Positions 28,475 to 36,952 of a stretch of DNA of 64,000 bases are shown here, one piece after another. Source of the DNA: Psychrobacter glacincola. GTDB lineage: Bacteria; Pseudomonadota; Gammaproteobacteria; Pseudomonadales; Moraxellaceae. Position 1 is the first letter of the stretch, and each line of letters starts with the position of its first letter. The position numbers and the translations under genes were made by a program. The stretch lies in contig NZ_CAJGZK010000007.1 in assembly GCF_904846215.1 (NCBI RefSeq), positions 1 to 64,000 on the forward strand. The letters are read 5' to 3'. The notes beneath the pieces were generated by a model that saw only the letters and a list, made by a program, of their open reading frames with translations, searched no databases and was not told the DNA's origin.

Positions 28475-30205
28475 TTAACGCGATTGAGCCTGCATTACTT
28501 CATATTGGCTAAACTCATCGGTCATCATTAGACTACGACCCAAGCGCAAAGATTTCTGTTGGTCATTAATACGCATAATAACCTTATCATCTGTTTTAAA
28601 ATGAGAGGTCGGCAATAATACACTGTGAGCCGTTTGCAGCCGTTCATCATCTCCAATAACAAACGCTGGCACAAAATGCTGACTGCGATCCTCTCTATCT
28701 TGTAGACAAATTCCACAGGCAATCATCTTATGACCAAGGACTTGCCACTCAAGTTTAGGCTTTTCGCTATCCAAATCAAGCCAACGCACCACTCCCATAG
28801 ACCATTTAGACGGGGTAGCAATATCTTTGCGGCATAGTAAAAAAAGGCTCATTATTTGCAAAGGTGGTGCGATGGAAATGAGATCATCAATATTATCAGA
28901 TGGCTCAGATGAATCTGGTAACAAGCATTCTGGTAACAAGCATAGCGTACGAAAGTGTGACAACGGATTATCACCCTCAAATATATTCGCCCCTAATTCT
29001 TTATAGCTAGCAGGGGTTTTTGGTAAGGTGTCATAACGCGGCTGCTGATACTTTGGCAGGTTTTTAGATGCTATTAAACTGCTAAAAACTTCGCCGTTAC
29101 TGATACGGTAATGTATCTCATTAAAACCTGTTATGATCGTCGCCGTTTGCTCTGTATTATGCTTGATAGGAAGGGTGATTTTTGGGTCGATATAACGGTA
29201 GCTTATCGCCATTGAAACAGTATTAATCAGATAGTATTCAACCCCTCTTCGCTCAGTATCGATTAGGGTTTGCATACGCGATTGTAAATACGTCAATAAG
29301 GATTCAAGCTCTATAAATAAGCAGGTATGATGAGCATCATATGGATTGATAGTAGACAATGCGGTTAAATAAGTAGGCGGCTCTTTACTCTGTAGATTGA
29401 CGAACACTCGCGTTGCCGTACGCGGCTCTATGGCAGCAACCATATGTACGCTCCAATCTGGCAGCAAACGCTGTAGCAGTAGGATATGAGGGCGACGCAG
29501 TGCTCGTACATTTAGCAAATCGTGCAAGCATATTTGGCAGTATAAGTGATGGATAGTATCAGCTTGCTGAGTTGGGAGATAAACACTCAGTACGATAGCT
29601 GAGGCTTGCTGCTGGCATGCGATACGATACAGCTTGTTTATATTAGCCCATGTATAGGCTGGCGGCTTTTGATAGCAAAGCGCATCTTCAAACAGCAGCT
29701 TTTGATAAATAAGCAGTGTTTGGTAAATGGCAATCGCCAAGGTAACAGGGGACCATCTTTCGCTGGTAAAATAACGACGCCATAGACGGCTAGAAGGTGC
29801 TTGCTGCTTATCCTTTAAAGAGGCAGTTTCGCGGTGTATCACGCCGTCATAGGTCATAATCAATGAATAATACAGCGATTTTACCTGAGCCACATAGCCA
29901 AGCTGAGCCTCATTAAGCGCACCTGGCTCATAAATATACTGTTGGCGAAGCGCGGCAATCAGCTGATTGGCGGCGTCAATGACAATCTTAATCAATGACA
30001 GGCGCGCTCTATCATCCATAGAAGTCAGACGCAATTCTGTCAATACTTTTTCTATTTGCTCGACTTGCTGCGCCTCTGTTTGCGCTGGCAATAGTGCCGC
30101 CCATTTACGTAAATGGGGCTTATTACTGCTCGTAGGCTTATCGCAAGCCTCTAACAAAGGGGGTTCAGCTGCTAAATACTTTTGAAAGGTCGATGAATTT
30201 ATCAT
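28475..30205 (-). CDS. Large protein with PilZ-like C-terminus, partner gene of fimX
   Basis: A 576-residue cytoplasmic-looking protein, mostly helical over residues 1-400 and with no membrane segment. The C-terminal part contains WSMGVVRWLDLD (about 470) and then LEWQVLGHKMIACGICL, resembling the second half of PilZ c-di-GMP-binding domains. An RxxxR-type start of the PilZ motif is probably LLCRKDIATPSKWS. The gene directly precedes fimX in the same direction, as a PilZ-like gene does near fimX in other gammaproteobacteria. I start at ATG 30205, 7 bases after AAGG. A 15-bp duplication encodes CLLPECLLPD near 430. Confidence 0.6.
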   Translation of the reverse strand: MINSSTFQKYLAAEPPLLEACDKPTSSNKPHLRKWAALLPAQTEAQQVEQIEKVLTELRLTSMDDRARLSLIKIVIDAANQLIAALRQQYIYEPGALNEAQLGYVAQVKSLYYSLIMTYDGVIHRETASLKDKQQAPSSRLWRRYFTSERWSPVTLAIAIYQTLLIYQKLLFEDALCYQKPPAYTWANINKLYRIACQQQASAIVLSVYLPTQQADTIHHLYCQICLHDLLNVRALRRPHILLLQRLLPDWSVHMVAAIEPRTATRVFVNLQSKEPPTYLTALSTINPYDAHHTCLFIELESLLTYLQSRMQTLIDTERRGVEYYLINTVSMAISYRYIDPKITLPIKHNTEQTATIITGFNEIHYRISNGEVFSSLIASKNLPKYQQPRYDTLPKTPASYKELGANIFEGDNPLSHFRTLCLLPECLLPDSSEPSDNIDDLISIAPPLQIMSLFLLCRKDIATPSKWSMGVVRWLDLDSEKPKLEWQVLGHKMIACGICLQDREDRSQHFVPAFVIGDDERLQTAHSVLLPTSHFKTDDKVIMRINDQQKSLRLGRSLMMTDEFSQYEVMQAQSR

Positions 30206-30369
30206 TACCATCCTTAGCAATTGCGTAAGTTATCTATCAGGGTATAAGGATATACTCTTAAAAAAGAATATTGTTATCACACCTAACCATTCGTCTCTTT
30301 ATCATGATCAGCTATAACTTTTCCTTATCATTTATTTGCCAAAATAAACAGCCTATCATAGTGCACACT

Positions 30370-31377
30370 TTATTTATTATTGTAAACATTAATTGGTACT
30401 TTAAAAGGTTTATTTGGCAACTCTCTGACCAGTTTAGGGACTAGGTAGCCAGGTAACTTAGCCAATAATAACCAATAAAGCTCGATGGCTGAGCGCTCAT
30501 CATGATCAAAATGAGCTGCGCCCGCCACTTTATCTAGCACATGTAGATAATAAGGCAATACGCCCGCCGAAAATAAACGCTGACTCAATGCTGTTTGGGC
30601 ACTAACGCTGTCATTGATACCCTTTAAAAGCACCGCTTGATTTAACAAGGTAATTCCTGCAGCACGCGCGCGCTGCAAATACTCTGCTGTCAACGCATCA
30701 ATCTCATTGGCATGATTACCATGAATGACCATGACGATTTGGCAGCGGCTCTGGGCCAAACGCTCTAATAGCGCATCATCAAGCCTTGCTGGAATCACGA
30801 GCGGCAGACGGCTATGTATACGAATGGTTGTCAGTTGCTCAATCGCCTCCAAGGTATCTAGCCAAGCAAATAGACGTCTATTGGTCACATTTAATGGATC
30901 GCCGCCGCTTAAGATAACTTCATTAATCTCAGGATGGGCGCTGATATAATCGATAATATCCTGTTTTGCGCTGGCAGTTGGCATATTGGCACTATAGTCA
31001 AAATGCTGGCGAAAGCAGTAACGGCAATGAATCGCGCACGCACCGGTGATGGTTAATAGCACTCTTGACTGGTATTTATGCAGCACACCTTTGACGGGGT
31101 TATGTGCATTTTCGGCTAATGGGTCAGCCACATAGCCTGCTACTGCCATTTGCTCTTTTTGATTGGGCAATACCTGTCTCAATAAAGGGTCATCACGATC
31201 GCCAACGGTCATTTTTGCTACAAAGGCACGCGGTACTCGCAGCTCAAAATGCTCAGGTACGTAAACCTCTGAGCGCAGTGATTGTAGCTGTAATATCTCA
31301 AGCAGCTCATCAATAGAGGTAATGGCTTCGGATAATTGCGTTTGCCAGTTTTTTTGTGTGATTAAATGGTTTATCAT
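30370..31377 (-). CDS. epmB: EF-P beta-lysylation radical SAM protein EpmB
   Basis: A 335-residue member of the lysine 2,3-aminomutase family. The radical-SAM cluster motif CAIHCRYCF (Cx3Cx2C) is near residue 115, followed by HFDYSANMP. Also seen is the PLP-lysine region near the end (HVLDKVAGAAHFD, about 285). It is shorter than catabolic lysine aminomutases, as expected for EpmB, which makes (R)-beta-lysine for EF-P. It is divergent from efp, 193 bases apart, which strongly supports the call. EpmA is not in this window. AGGTTGTC lies just before the ATG. Confidence 0.93.
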   Translation of the reverse strand: MINHLITQKNWQTQLSEAITSIDELLEILQLQSLRSEVYVPEHFELRVPRAFVAKMTVGDRDDPLLRQVLPNQKEQMAVAGYVADPLAENAHNPVKGVLHKYQSRVLLTITGACAIHCRYCFRQHFDYSANMPTASAKQDIIDYISAHPEINEVILSGGDPLNVTNRRLFAWLDTLEAIEQLTTIRIHSRLPLVIPARLDDALLERLAQSRCQIVMVIHGNHANEIDALTAEYLQRARAAGITLLNQAVLLKGINDSVSAQTALSQRLFSAGVLPYYLHVLDKVAGAAHFDHDERSAIELYWLLLAKLPGYLVPKLVRELPNKPFKVPINVYNNK

Positions 31378-31570
31378 GACAACCTAATACCTGTGCCCAA
31401 AAGCCGATATTATACGCTGTTAGGGCGTCGCCTATCAAAGCATACGTCCTATCCTCTATATACTAAAATGGCTCATGCTTTTAGCACAGTAGATCTGGCA
31501 CTCATTTTTCGCTGGTAACATTTACCACCTTTTTTATAAACTATTTTTTCTGAATTTCTAGGAGTTTTCC

Positions 31571-32143
31571 GTGGCAAGTTTTTCTACCAATGAATTTAAA
31601 TCTGGTCTCAAAGTCATGCTCGATGGCAACCCTTGTGCCATTCTTGAAAACGAGTTTGTCAAACCAGGTAAAGGGCAAGCCTTTAACCGTGTTAAATTGC
31701 GCAATCTTCGTAGTGGTAAAGTACTGGAACAGACTTTTAAGTCAGGCGATAGCTTAGAAGCTGCTGATGTCATGGACACTGAAATGAACTATCTGTATAA
31801 TGATGGTGAATTTTGGCATTTTATGCATCCTGAGAGTTTTGAGCAGATTCAGGCGGACAAAACAGCGATGAGCGATTCGGTAAAATGGCTAAAAGAAAAC
31901 AGCAATGCACTATGTACCATCACTTTATTCAACGGTGCTCCTCTTTCAGTAACACCGCCAAACTTCGTTGAATTACAAATCACTGAAACCGATCCGGGCG
32001 TACGCGGCGATACTTCAGGTGGCGGCGGCAAACCTGCAACATTAGAGACGGGTGCGGTAGTACGTGTACCATTATTTGTACAGCAAGGTGAAGTGGTGCG
32101 TGTGGATACTCGTACTGGCGATTATCAAACGCGCGTTAGCTAA
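31571..32143 (+). CDS. efp: Elongation factor P
   Basis: A 190-residue translation factor that relieves ribosome stalling at polyproline. The N-terminal KOW-like domain carries the modified lysine in the loop KPGKGQAF (residue 34 region). Domain 2 starts near 65, and the C-terminal domain has [19 protein letters not shown] near 145-165 and the end GDYQTRVS. The start is GTG 31571, with TAGGAG 7 bases upstream. The divergent neighbour epmB modifies that lysine. A strong terminator follows the stop. Length is normal. Confidence 0.96.
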   Translation: MASFSTNEFKSGLKVMLDGNPCAILENEFVKPGKGQAFNRVKLRNLRSGKVLEQTFKSGDSLEAADVMDTEMNYLYNDGEFWHFMHPESFEQIQADKTAMSDSVKWLKENSNALCTITLFNGAPLSVTPPNFVELQITETDPGVRGDTSGGGGKPATLETGAVVRVPLFVQQGEVVRVDTRTGDYQTRVS

Positions 32144-32180
32144 AGCTATTAATAGATAGCTCTAGTCTGTCTGTCAGAAC

Positions 32181-32220
32181 AAAAAAGCTTAACCGCTCTT
32201 CGAGCAGTTAAGCTTTTTTA
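32181..32220 (+). terminator. Rho-independent terminator of efp
   Basis: Stem AAGCTTAACCGCTC / GAGCAGTTAAGCTT with a tight TTC loop and one mismatch, flanked by A6 and T6. It can work on both strands. Confidence 0.88.
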
Positions 32221-32279
32221 ATGGCTATTGTTTAGTGGGTGATGAATAGGTTATGGATAATAACGGCGTAGCTCAAATA

Positions 32280-32419
32280 GATAGAGTCAGTGAAAAATAA
32301 TATCGACACATTAGGTACTGCTGGTATCAATTTTTCTTGCTTGCTGTGCCTACGCAGACAGAGGCTGCAAAAAATTTGTACCAGCAGTACCGTAGCGTTT
32401 TTAGAGTATTTTGACTATA
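32280..32419 (+). repeat. MITE copy 8 (alpha subfamily)
   Basis: Arms GGTACTGCTGGTA and TACCAGCAGTACC are perfectly complementary. The left end has a one-codon-like slip (TAGAGTCAG). The right end stops one base before the stop codon of the histidine kinase at 32421. Confidence 0.9.
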
Positions 32420-32420
32420 C

Positions 32421-34232
32421 CTATTCTTCTAGTGATTGCCGATGCATCAACCAATATTGAACCAACGCATTAAGCTGCTCTTGCTTAAAGGGCTTGGTAC
32501 AATAATCCTGCATGCCTACATCAAGATATTTCTTACGTTCACCATCCATTGCATTGGCAGTTAACGCAATAATAGGTGGCAAATCCTGAGGGGCATAGAG
32601 CTCATGGAGTTTGATGGTTGCCTGTACGCCATCCATAATCGGCATATGATGATCCATCAAAATCACATCATAACGATCAGGATATAATGCAAAAATTTCG
32701 ATAGCTTGTTGGCCATCATTGACATGAGTGACCGTATGACCACCATTATTAAGGGCTTTTTTGGCAATTATAGCGTTCACACTGTCATCTTCGACCAACA
32801 AAATATGACCCACCAGCTCATCGCTTGGCAACGTTATCGTAAAGTCATTTGCCGTTTGCCATGTCTCATAATCTTCTGCAGCAATACACGGTAGCGGCAA
32901 TAACACTCTAAAAGTCGTCCCAACGCCGACTTCGCTATCTACTTCGATATAGCCACCCATTAGCTCAACTAAAGACTTACAAACAGACAATCCAAGCCCC
33001 GTCCCACCATAAAGCCTGTGAGTGTATTTATTTGCTTGGTCATAAGCATCAAATATTGCCTCTAATGATTCAGACTTAATACCGACACCAGTGTCTGTGA
33101 TCTCAATGCATAACGTCATGTCTTGATGAATCGTTGTGCTATTTTTAGCATCAATGGTAAAATCTGGAACACTATTTTGAGTTTCTTTACCATGATCACA
33201 ATCCTTATTATCTAGACAAGGATTGTCTTCCATATGTTTGACATCAATCGTCACACGCCCGCCTTCACGGGTGAATTTGATCGCATTATTGACCAAATTT
33301 GCCATGACCTGCTTAAGACGTACGGGATCCCCTTTAATATAAGGCGATAGCGACTCAGTATAATGATAGTCTAAAACCAAGCCGCGTTGGCGAGCTTTGA
33401 TGGCAAATAAGCTGACAACCTCATTACAGAGGCTAGATAGATTCATCGGGATAGAATCGATGGTCATTTTACCGGCTTCAACTTTTGATAAGTCTAAAAT
33501 ACCATTGATAATCGCGAGCAAATGCTCATTTGAGACCTTTATATTCTCGATATACTCTCTTTGTTCAACGCTCAGCATGGTATCGCTCAGCATCTCAACC
33601 ATACCGATGATACCGTTCATCGGTGTGCGTATCTCATGACTCATATTGGCCAAAAACGATGACTTCATCTCATTGGCATATTTGGCATTACGCTGTTGTT
33701 CTTGTAGCTGTAAAGCATCGGCTGCCATCATCGCAAACTGAGCCAATAAATCCGCTTGTTTGTCAGTAAAATCATGGTGAGGCTGCATATCCATCAAACA
33801 TAGCGAGCCCAAACGATAGGTTTTACCGTCTTCATGCATAATGATAGGAGCACCCGCATAAAACTGTATCTTAGGCCAATCGGTAACCAATGGATTTTGA
33901 TTAAATCGACTGTCTTTGGTTAAATCTGGCACCACAAAAACGTTATTTGAGAGCACGGTATAATTACAAATAGCGACTTTACGCGTCGTCGTACAAACAC
34001 CACCAAGTCCATGGACAGATTTTAGATACTGGGTGTTCTCATCCATAAAGGTAATGGTCACCACTGGCATATTAAAAAACAGTTTGACAAGTTCAGTTAA
34101 GCGCGCAAAAGAAGGTTCTTCATTATTATTGAGCACCTGATATTTTTTGAGTTTATTAATACGCTCAACTTCATCTATAGCGATGGGATAACTATTCTCT
34201 AGCAAGTTGGATGTAGACAAGATGGACTCCAT
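32421..34232 (-). CDS. Hybrid sensor histidine kinase/response regulator with GAF domain
   Basis: A 603-residue soluble hybrid kinase. Residues about 30-175 form a GAF domain ([33 protein letters not shown]). The HisKA phospho-site is [10 protein letters not shown] near 198. The ATPase boxes are [17 protein letters not shown] and [14 protein letters not shown] receiver at about 475-595 has [10 protein letters not shown], phospho-Asp in [12 protein letters not shown] and the conserved Lys in CTKPF. No membrane helix, so it senses an internal signal. There is no separate regulator gene next to it; output probably passes to a phosphotransfer protein elsewhere. A MITE abuts its stop codon. Confidence 0.9.
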   Translation of the reverse strand: MESILSTSNLLENSYPIAIDEVERINKLKKYQVLNNNEEPSFARLTELVKLFFNMPVVTITFMDENTQYLKSVHGLGGVCTTTRKVAICNYTVLSNNVFVVPDLTKDSRFNQNPLVTDWPKIQFYAGAPIIMHEDGKTYRLGSLCLMDMQPHHDFTDKQADLLAQFAMMAADALQLQEQQRNAKYANEMKSSFLANMSHEIRTPMNGIIGMVEMLSDTMLSVEQREYIENIKVSNEHLLAIINGILDLSKVEAGKMTIDSIPMNLSSLCNEVVSLFAIKARQRGLVLDYHYTESLSPYIKGDPVRLKQVMANLVNNAIKFTREGGRVTIDVKHMEDNPCLDNKDCDHGKETQNSVPDFTIDAKNSTTIHQDMTLCIEITDTGVGIKSESLEAIFDAYDQANKYTHRLYGGTGLGLSVCKSLVELMGGYIEVDSEVGVGTTFRVLLPLPCIAAEDYETWQTANDFTITLPSDELVGHILLVEDDSVNAIIAKKALNNGGHTVTHVNDGQQAIEIFALYPDRYDVILMDHHMPIMDGVQATIKLHELYAPQDLPPIIALTANAMDGERKKYLDVGMQDYCTKPFKQEQLNALVQYWLMHRQSLEE

Positions 34233-34241
34233 AAATTCATA

Positions 34242-35132
34242 TCAGAGGCTTGGTTTAACAGCCGCCTGCTTAAGCAATAATTGTAATGCCTCACTCACCA
34301 TAAGCATGGCAACCACTGAGGTGACGACGACCGCCGAGCCATAACCACCGCAGTGCAAGCCACCTGTTTGACCGCTTTTGTCTACGCGGGGTGGTTCTGT
34401 CGAATAAACACACTTGATACCGAATTTCTCTTTTAAGGCACTATTGATGCCTTTTTCATGGCGTAATTTATTACGTAATTTGGCCAGTAACGGATCTTGA
34501 TAGGTGTCACGTAAATCGCCAACTCTAATTTGACTTGGGTCTATTTTACCCCCTGCCCCGCCAGCGCAAACCAATTTTAGTTTGTTGAAGCGGCAATGCA
34601 AGGCAATAGCAAGTTTGGCATCCATATCATCGACACAATCTAAAATCACAATCGGAGCCGTTTGAGCCGTCATTTTTGCTTGTGCGCGGCTGGGCAGCAA
34701 TGTGGCGACGTTTTCAGTGGTCAAAAAATCATCAACCAAATGCAGGGTAACTTTCGGATTTATCTCACGGATACGGGCTGCCATCGCCTCAATTTTACTT
34801 TGCCCAAAGGTACTATCTAAAGCGGGTAGCTGCCTATTGACATTGGATACTACCAATATATCCAAATCAATTAACGTAATAGTACCAATAGCCGTACGCG
34901 CCAAAGCTTCTGCTGCCCAAGAACCCACACCGCCGACACCAATAACATAGACATGTGCAGCAAAAAATGTATCTACTGCGGCATTACCGTACAGTGTCTG
35001 AGTGCCTTTAAAACGACGCTCATATTGCGCGGCCTCACTATCGGGTACTGTCAATGCTTCCGGTACAAGTATCTGCTCTTCAATAGGCTCTCGCTGGATA
35101 ATATCTGACTGCATGTGTATATCTTCATTCAT
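34242..35132 (-). CDS. tcdA: tRNA threonylcarbamoyladenosine dehydratase
   Basis: An E1-like (ThiF/MoeB-fold) enzyme that converts t6A37 to its cyclic form in tRNA, using ATP. Seen from ATG 35132 (296 residues): YERRFKGTQTLYG near 30, the nucleotide-binding VYVIGVGGVGSWAAEALAR near 55, DLDILVVSNVNRQ, the CAGGAGGKIDPSQIRVGD segment, and the C-terminal TGGLHCGGYGS-type loop. Earlier in-frame starts exist but would overlap the tatD-like gene and add non-family sequence; ATG 35114 is the alternative. The first 25 residues are an acidic extension. Gene overlap or proximity with the TatD-family gene suggests co-transcription. Confidence 0.88.
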   Translation of the reverse strand: MNEDIHMQSDIIQREPIEEQILVPEALTVPDSEAAQYERRFKGTQTLYGNAAVDTFFAAHVYVIGVGGVGSWAAEALARTAIGTITLIDLDILVVSNVNRQLPALDSTFGQSKIEAMAARIREINPKVTLHLVDDFLTTENVATLLPSRAQAKMTAQTAPIVILDCVDDMDAKLAIALHCRFNKLKLVCAGGAGGKIDPSQIRVGDLRDTYQDPLLAKLRNKLRHEKGINSALKEKFGIKCVYSTEPPRVDKSGQTGGLHCGGYGSAVVVTSVVAMLMVSEALQLLLKQAAVKPSL

Positions 35133-35202
35133 AACGATGTAGAAACTCTTAAGAATCTTATTGTTAAACCATTTGTATAGTAGTCGGTATTCGCTAAAAA
35201 AT

Positions 35203-36258
35203 TCAAAGCGTATAAGACCACTTAGTCTGCAAAGCATTGCAACTATTGAGCCACAATTGCTGAGCGAGAATAGCGACGGGAACATTTAGTAATTCGCTCA
35301 AGCTATATAATACATAAAACAAATTTGCAGGAATATTTCTATTATGTATAAGCGTATCGCCCCATTCATTCTCTTTATCTTGTGCAAACACCGATGCGCT
35401 ACTGTATGACGCACCCTCTAAATCATCTACCGTCTGGTATAGGATAGGCATCATATCTGGACAATCCGTTTCAATTACCAAGCAGTCGATACCATAGCTA
35501 TCGACTGCCGCTTGGATAGCAAGGCGCAGCTTTTTCGCGTTCGGATTGGTTATTTGACCGGTCACGCCAAGCTTAAACCCTAATTTTGCAAATGCTTTGG
35601 CTTCTTGTACGCCGCCACTAAAACTGTGGGCAATACCACCCAGTTTATGCGCATCGTAATCATGCGCCTTTAGTAAAGCCAGCGCTTCGGCATGAGCCTT
35701 ACGAATATGTAGCATAACGGGCAGTTGATGCGCCACTGCCATATCTAGCTGCGTACTAAAAAACCGCTGCTGTTTGGCAAATATATCAGGCTGCTTCATG
35801 ACATTGGTAAAAGTATCTAAACCGATCTCACCTATTGCTAAAGGGCGCTTGGTATTCAACATTTGCGCCATTTCTTCCAAATGAGCGTCTTTATGCTGCT
35901 CAATATAAAAAGGATGCAAACCTAGGGCGATATGCACTTTAGGACAATACTTTTCTTGATTTAGACAATCTTTTGCCTCCAACTGACAAGGCACTTTTAG
36001 CTGCTGCTGAGTCTCATAAAGCCGCGAAAAATGTCGATATAGATAGCCAACCAAGACTAAATGACGCACGCCTTTATCATAGGCAAATTGTGCCTGCTCA
36101 TCTCTATCCTCATTAAACACCGGAGCATCAAAATGCGTATGGGTATCAATCAAGGGGAAAGTATCCGCTCTTACTCTAGAATTGATACCTGATGCGCCAA
36201 TCGCCATCATCCATAAACTCCAAAATTCATCATTGGTATGATAAGTATACTTTTGCAT
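35203..36258 (-). CDS. TatD-family metal-dependent hydrolase
   Basis: A 351-residue TIM-barrel hydrolase. Metal-binding motifs: DTHTHFD near 40, GLHPFY near 117, GEIGLDTF near 145, HIRKAH near 185, HSFSGG near 210 and ETDCPDM near 268. These cover the full TatD set (DNase/exonuclease-like). The protein is about 80 residues longer than E. coli TatD: it has an N-terminal extension of about 30 residues and inserts near 85-105 and 283-300 that are rich in polar residues. The start is uncertain; ATG at 36205 or 36202 (MMAIGASG) are alternatives. It lies upstream of tcdA in the same direction. Confidence 0.82.
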   Translation of the reverse strand: MQKYTYHTNDEFWSLWMMAIGASGINSRVRADTFPLIDTHTHFDAPVFNEDRDEQAQFAYDKGVRHLVLVGYLYRHFSRLYETQQQLKVPCQLEAKDCLNQEKYCPKVHIALGLHPFYIEQHKDAHLEEMAQMLNTKRPLAIGEIGLDTFTNVMKQPDIFAKQQRFFSTQLDMAVAHQLPVMLHIRKAHAEALALLKAHDYDAHKLGGIAHSFSGGVQEAKAFAKLGFKLGVTGQITNPNAKKLRLAIQAAVDSYGIDCLVIETDCPDMMPILYQTVDDLEGASYSSASVFAQDKENEWGDTLIHNRNIPANLFYVLYSLSELLNVPVAILAQQLWLNSCNALQTKWSYTL

Positions 36259-36259
36259 T

Positions 36260-36298
36260 AGCTACTTTTTAAATAGCTACTTTTTAAATAGCTACTTT
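36260..36298. repeat. Tandem 15-bp units upstream of the TatD-family gene
   Basis: AGCTACTTTTTAAAT occurs twice and a third unit is partial, immediately before the start codon of the minus-strand gene. Confidence 0.85.
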
Positions 36299-36303
36299 AC
36301 ACG

Positions 36304-36459
36304 TTACTCACTATCTGGGTTTTTAGCCTTTTTTATAGAGTCATCATTTTTAGGCAATCGTTTATCCGCCTTTTTGCTACTCCGTCTTGGGATCAGCAAT
36401 AGAGCAACACCCATGGCGCTTAATGCCAACCACTTTTTCTTATTACCAGTGCTTGCCAT
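36304..36459 (-). CDS. Small 51-residue single-helix membrane protein
   Basis: A short frame from ATG 36459 to TAA 36304, with AAAAGG 8 bases before the ATG. The peptide has a Lys-rich start (MASTGNKKKW), one hydrophobic helix (LALSAMGVALLLI, residues 11-23) and a strongly basic/polar tail (RRSSKKADKR ...). This positive-inside pattern and the good ribosome site support a real gene, though I do not recognise a family. It is upstream of, and co-directional with, the TatD-family gene, with the tandem repeats between. Confidence 0.55.
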   Translation of the reverse strand: MASTGNKKKWLALSAMGVALLLIPRRSSKKADKRLPKNDDSIKKAKNPDSE

Positions 36460-36725
36460 GATAGTTACCTTTTAAAATTAGCTGACGAATAACAGCTAGA
36501 CGATGCTTTACAAATAAAACTTGATAGATTTAATCCATTTGAACAAAGATACCGTACTGTCATTAGGAGCGTTATATACCTATGTTAGCTGTTTTTATTA
36601 TACGCCTATAGCTAAGGTGTATGTTTATCTATTATATGAATATACAAACTAAAGTACGGCGTATGTCATACACCGTACTTTTGAGGATAGTAAAACTTTA
36701 AGAGAGATATGAAAGCGGCATTTGC

Positions 36726-36881
36726 TATAGTTGACCCACTTTTAAAAAAGTACAGAACGACTGGGGTTGATTATCCGCAGCCTCTGTCTGCATAGGCACA
36801 GCATAATCACAGCAAGCAAGAAAACTTAACCCCAGTGGTGATTGATAATATTTGTATTTCTTTTATTTACGACTGACTATA
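36726..36881 (-). repeat. MITE copy 9 (gamma subfamily), left of gspD
   Basis: TATAGTTGACCCAC / GACTATA ends with TA duplications; arms CGACTGGGGTTGATT and CTTAACCCCAGTGG. It carries an extra GTGATTATGCT segment in the core (as reverse complement) that only the copy at 39339 shares. Inverted relative to that copy, on the other side of gspD. Confidence 0.92.
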
Positions 36882-36883
36882 AG

Positions 36884-36918
36884 CACTAAAAGCAGCGCTA
36901 AAAGCAGCGCTAAAAGCC
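36884..36918. repeat. Tandem 12-bp repeat behind gspD
   Basis: AGCGCTAAAAGC or AGCACTAAAAGC is repeated about three times immediately after MITE copy 9. Confidence 0.8.
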
Positions 36919-36952
36919 TAGTTAACCTGTTAGAAAACCACCATCAAAGCGC

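Noticed and set aside
34242-35285. tcdA starting at 35285 with a long overlap into the TatD-family gene
   Set aside because: The extension is not family-like and would overlap the neighbour by 83 bases. The start at 35132 is more sensible.
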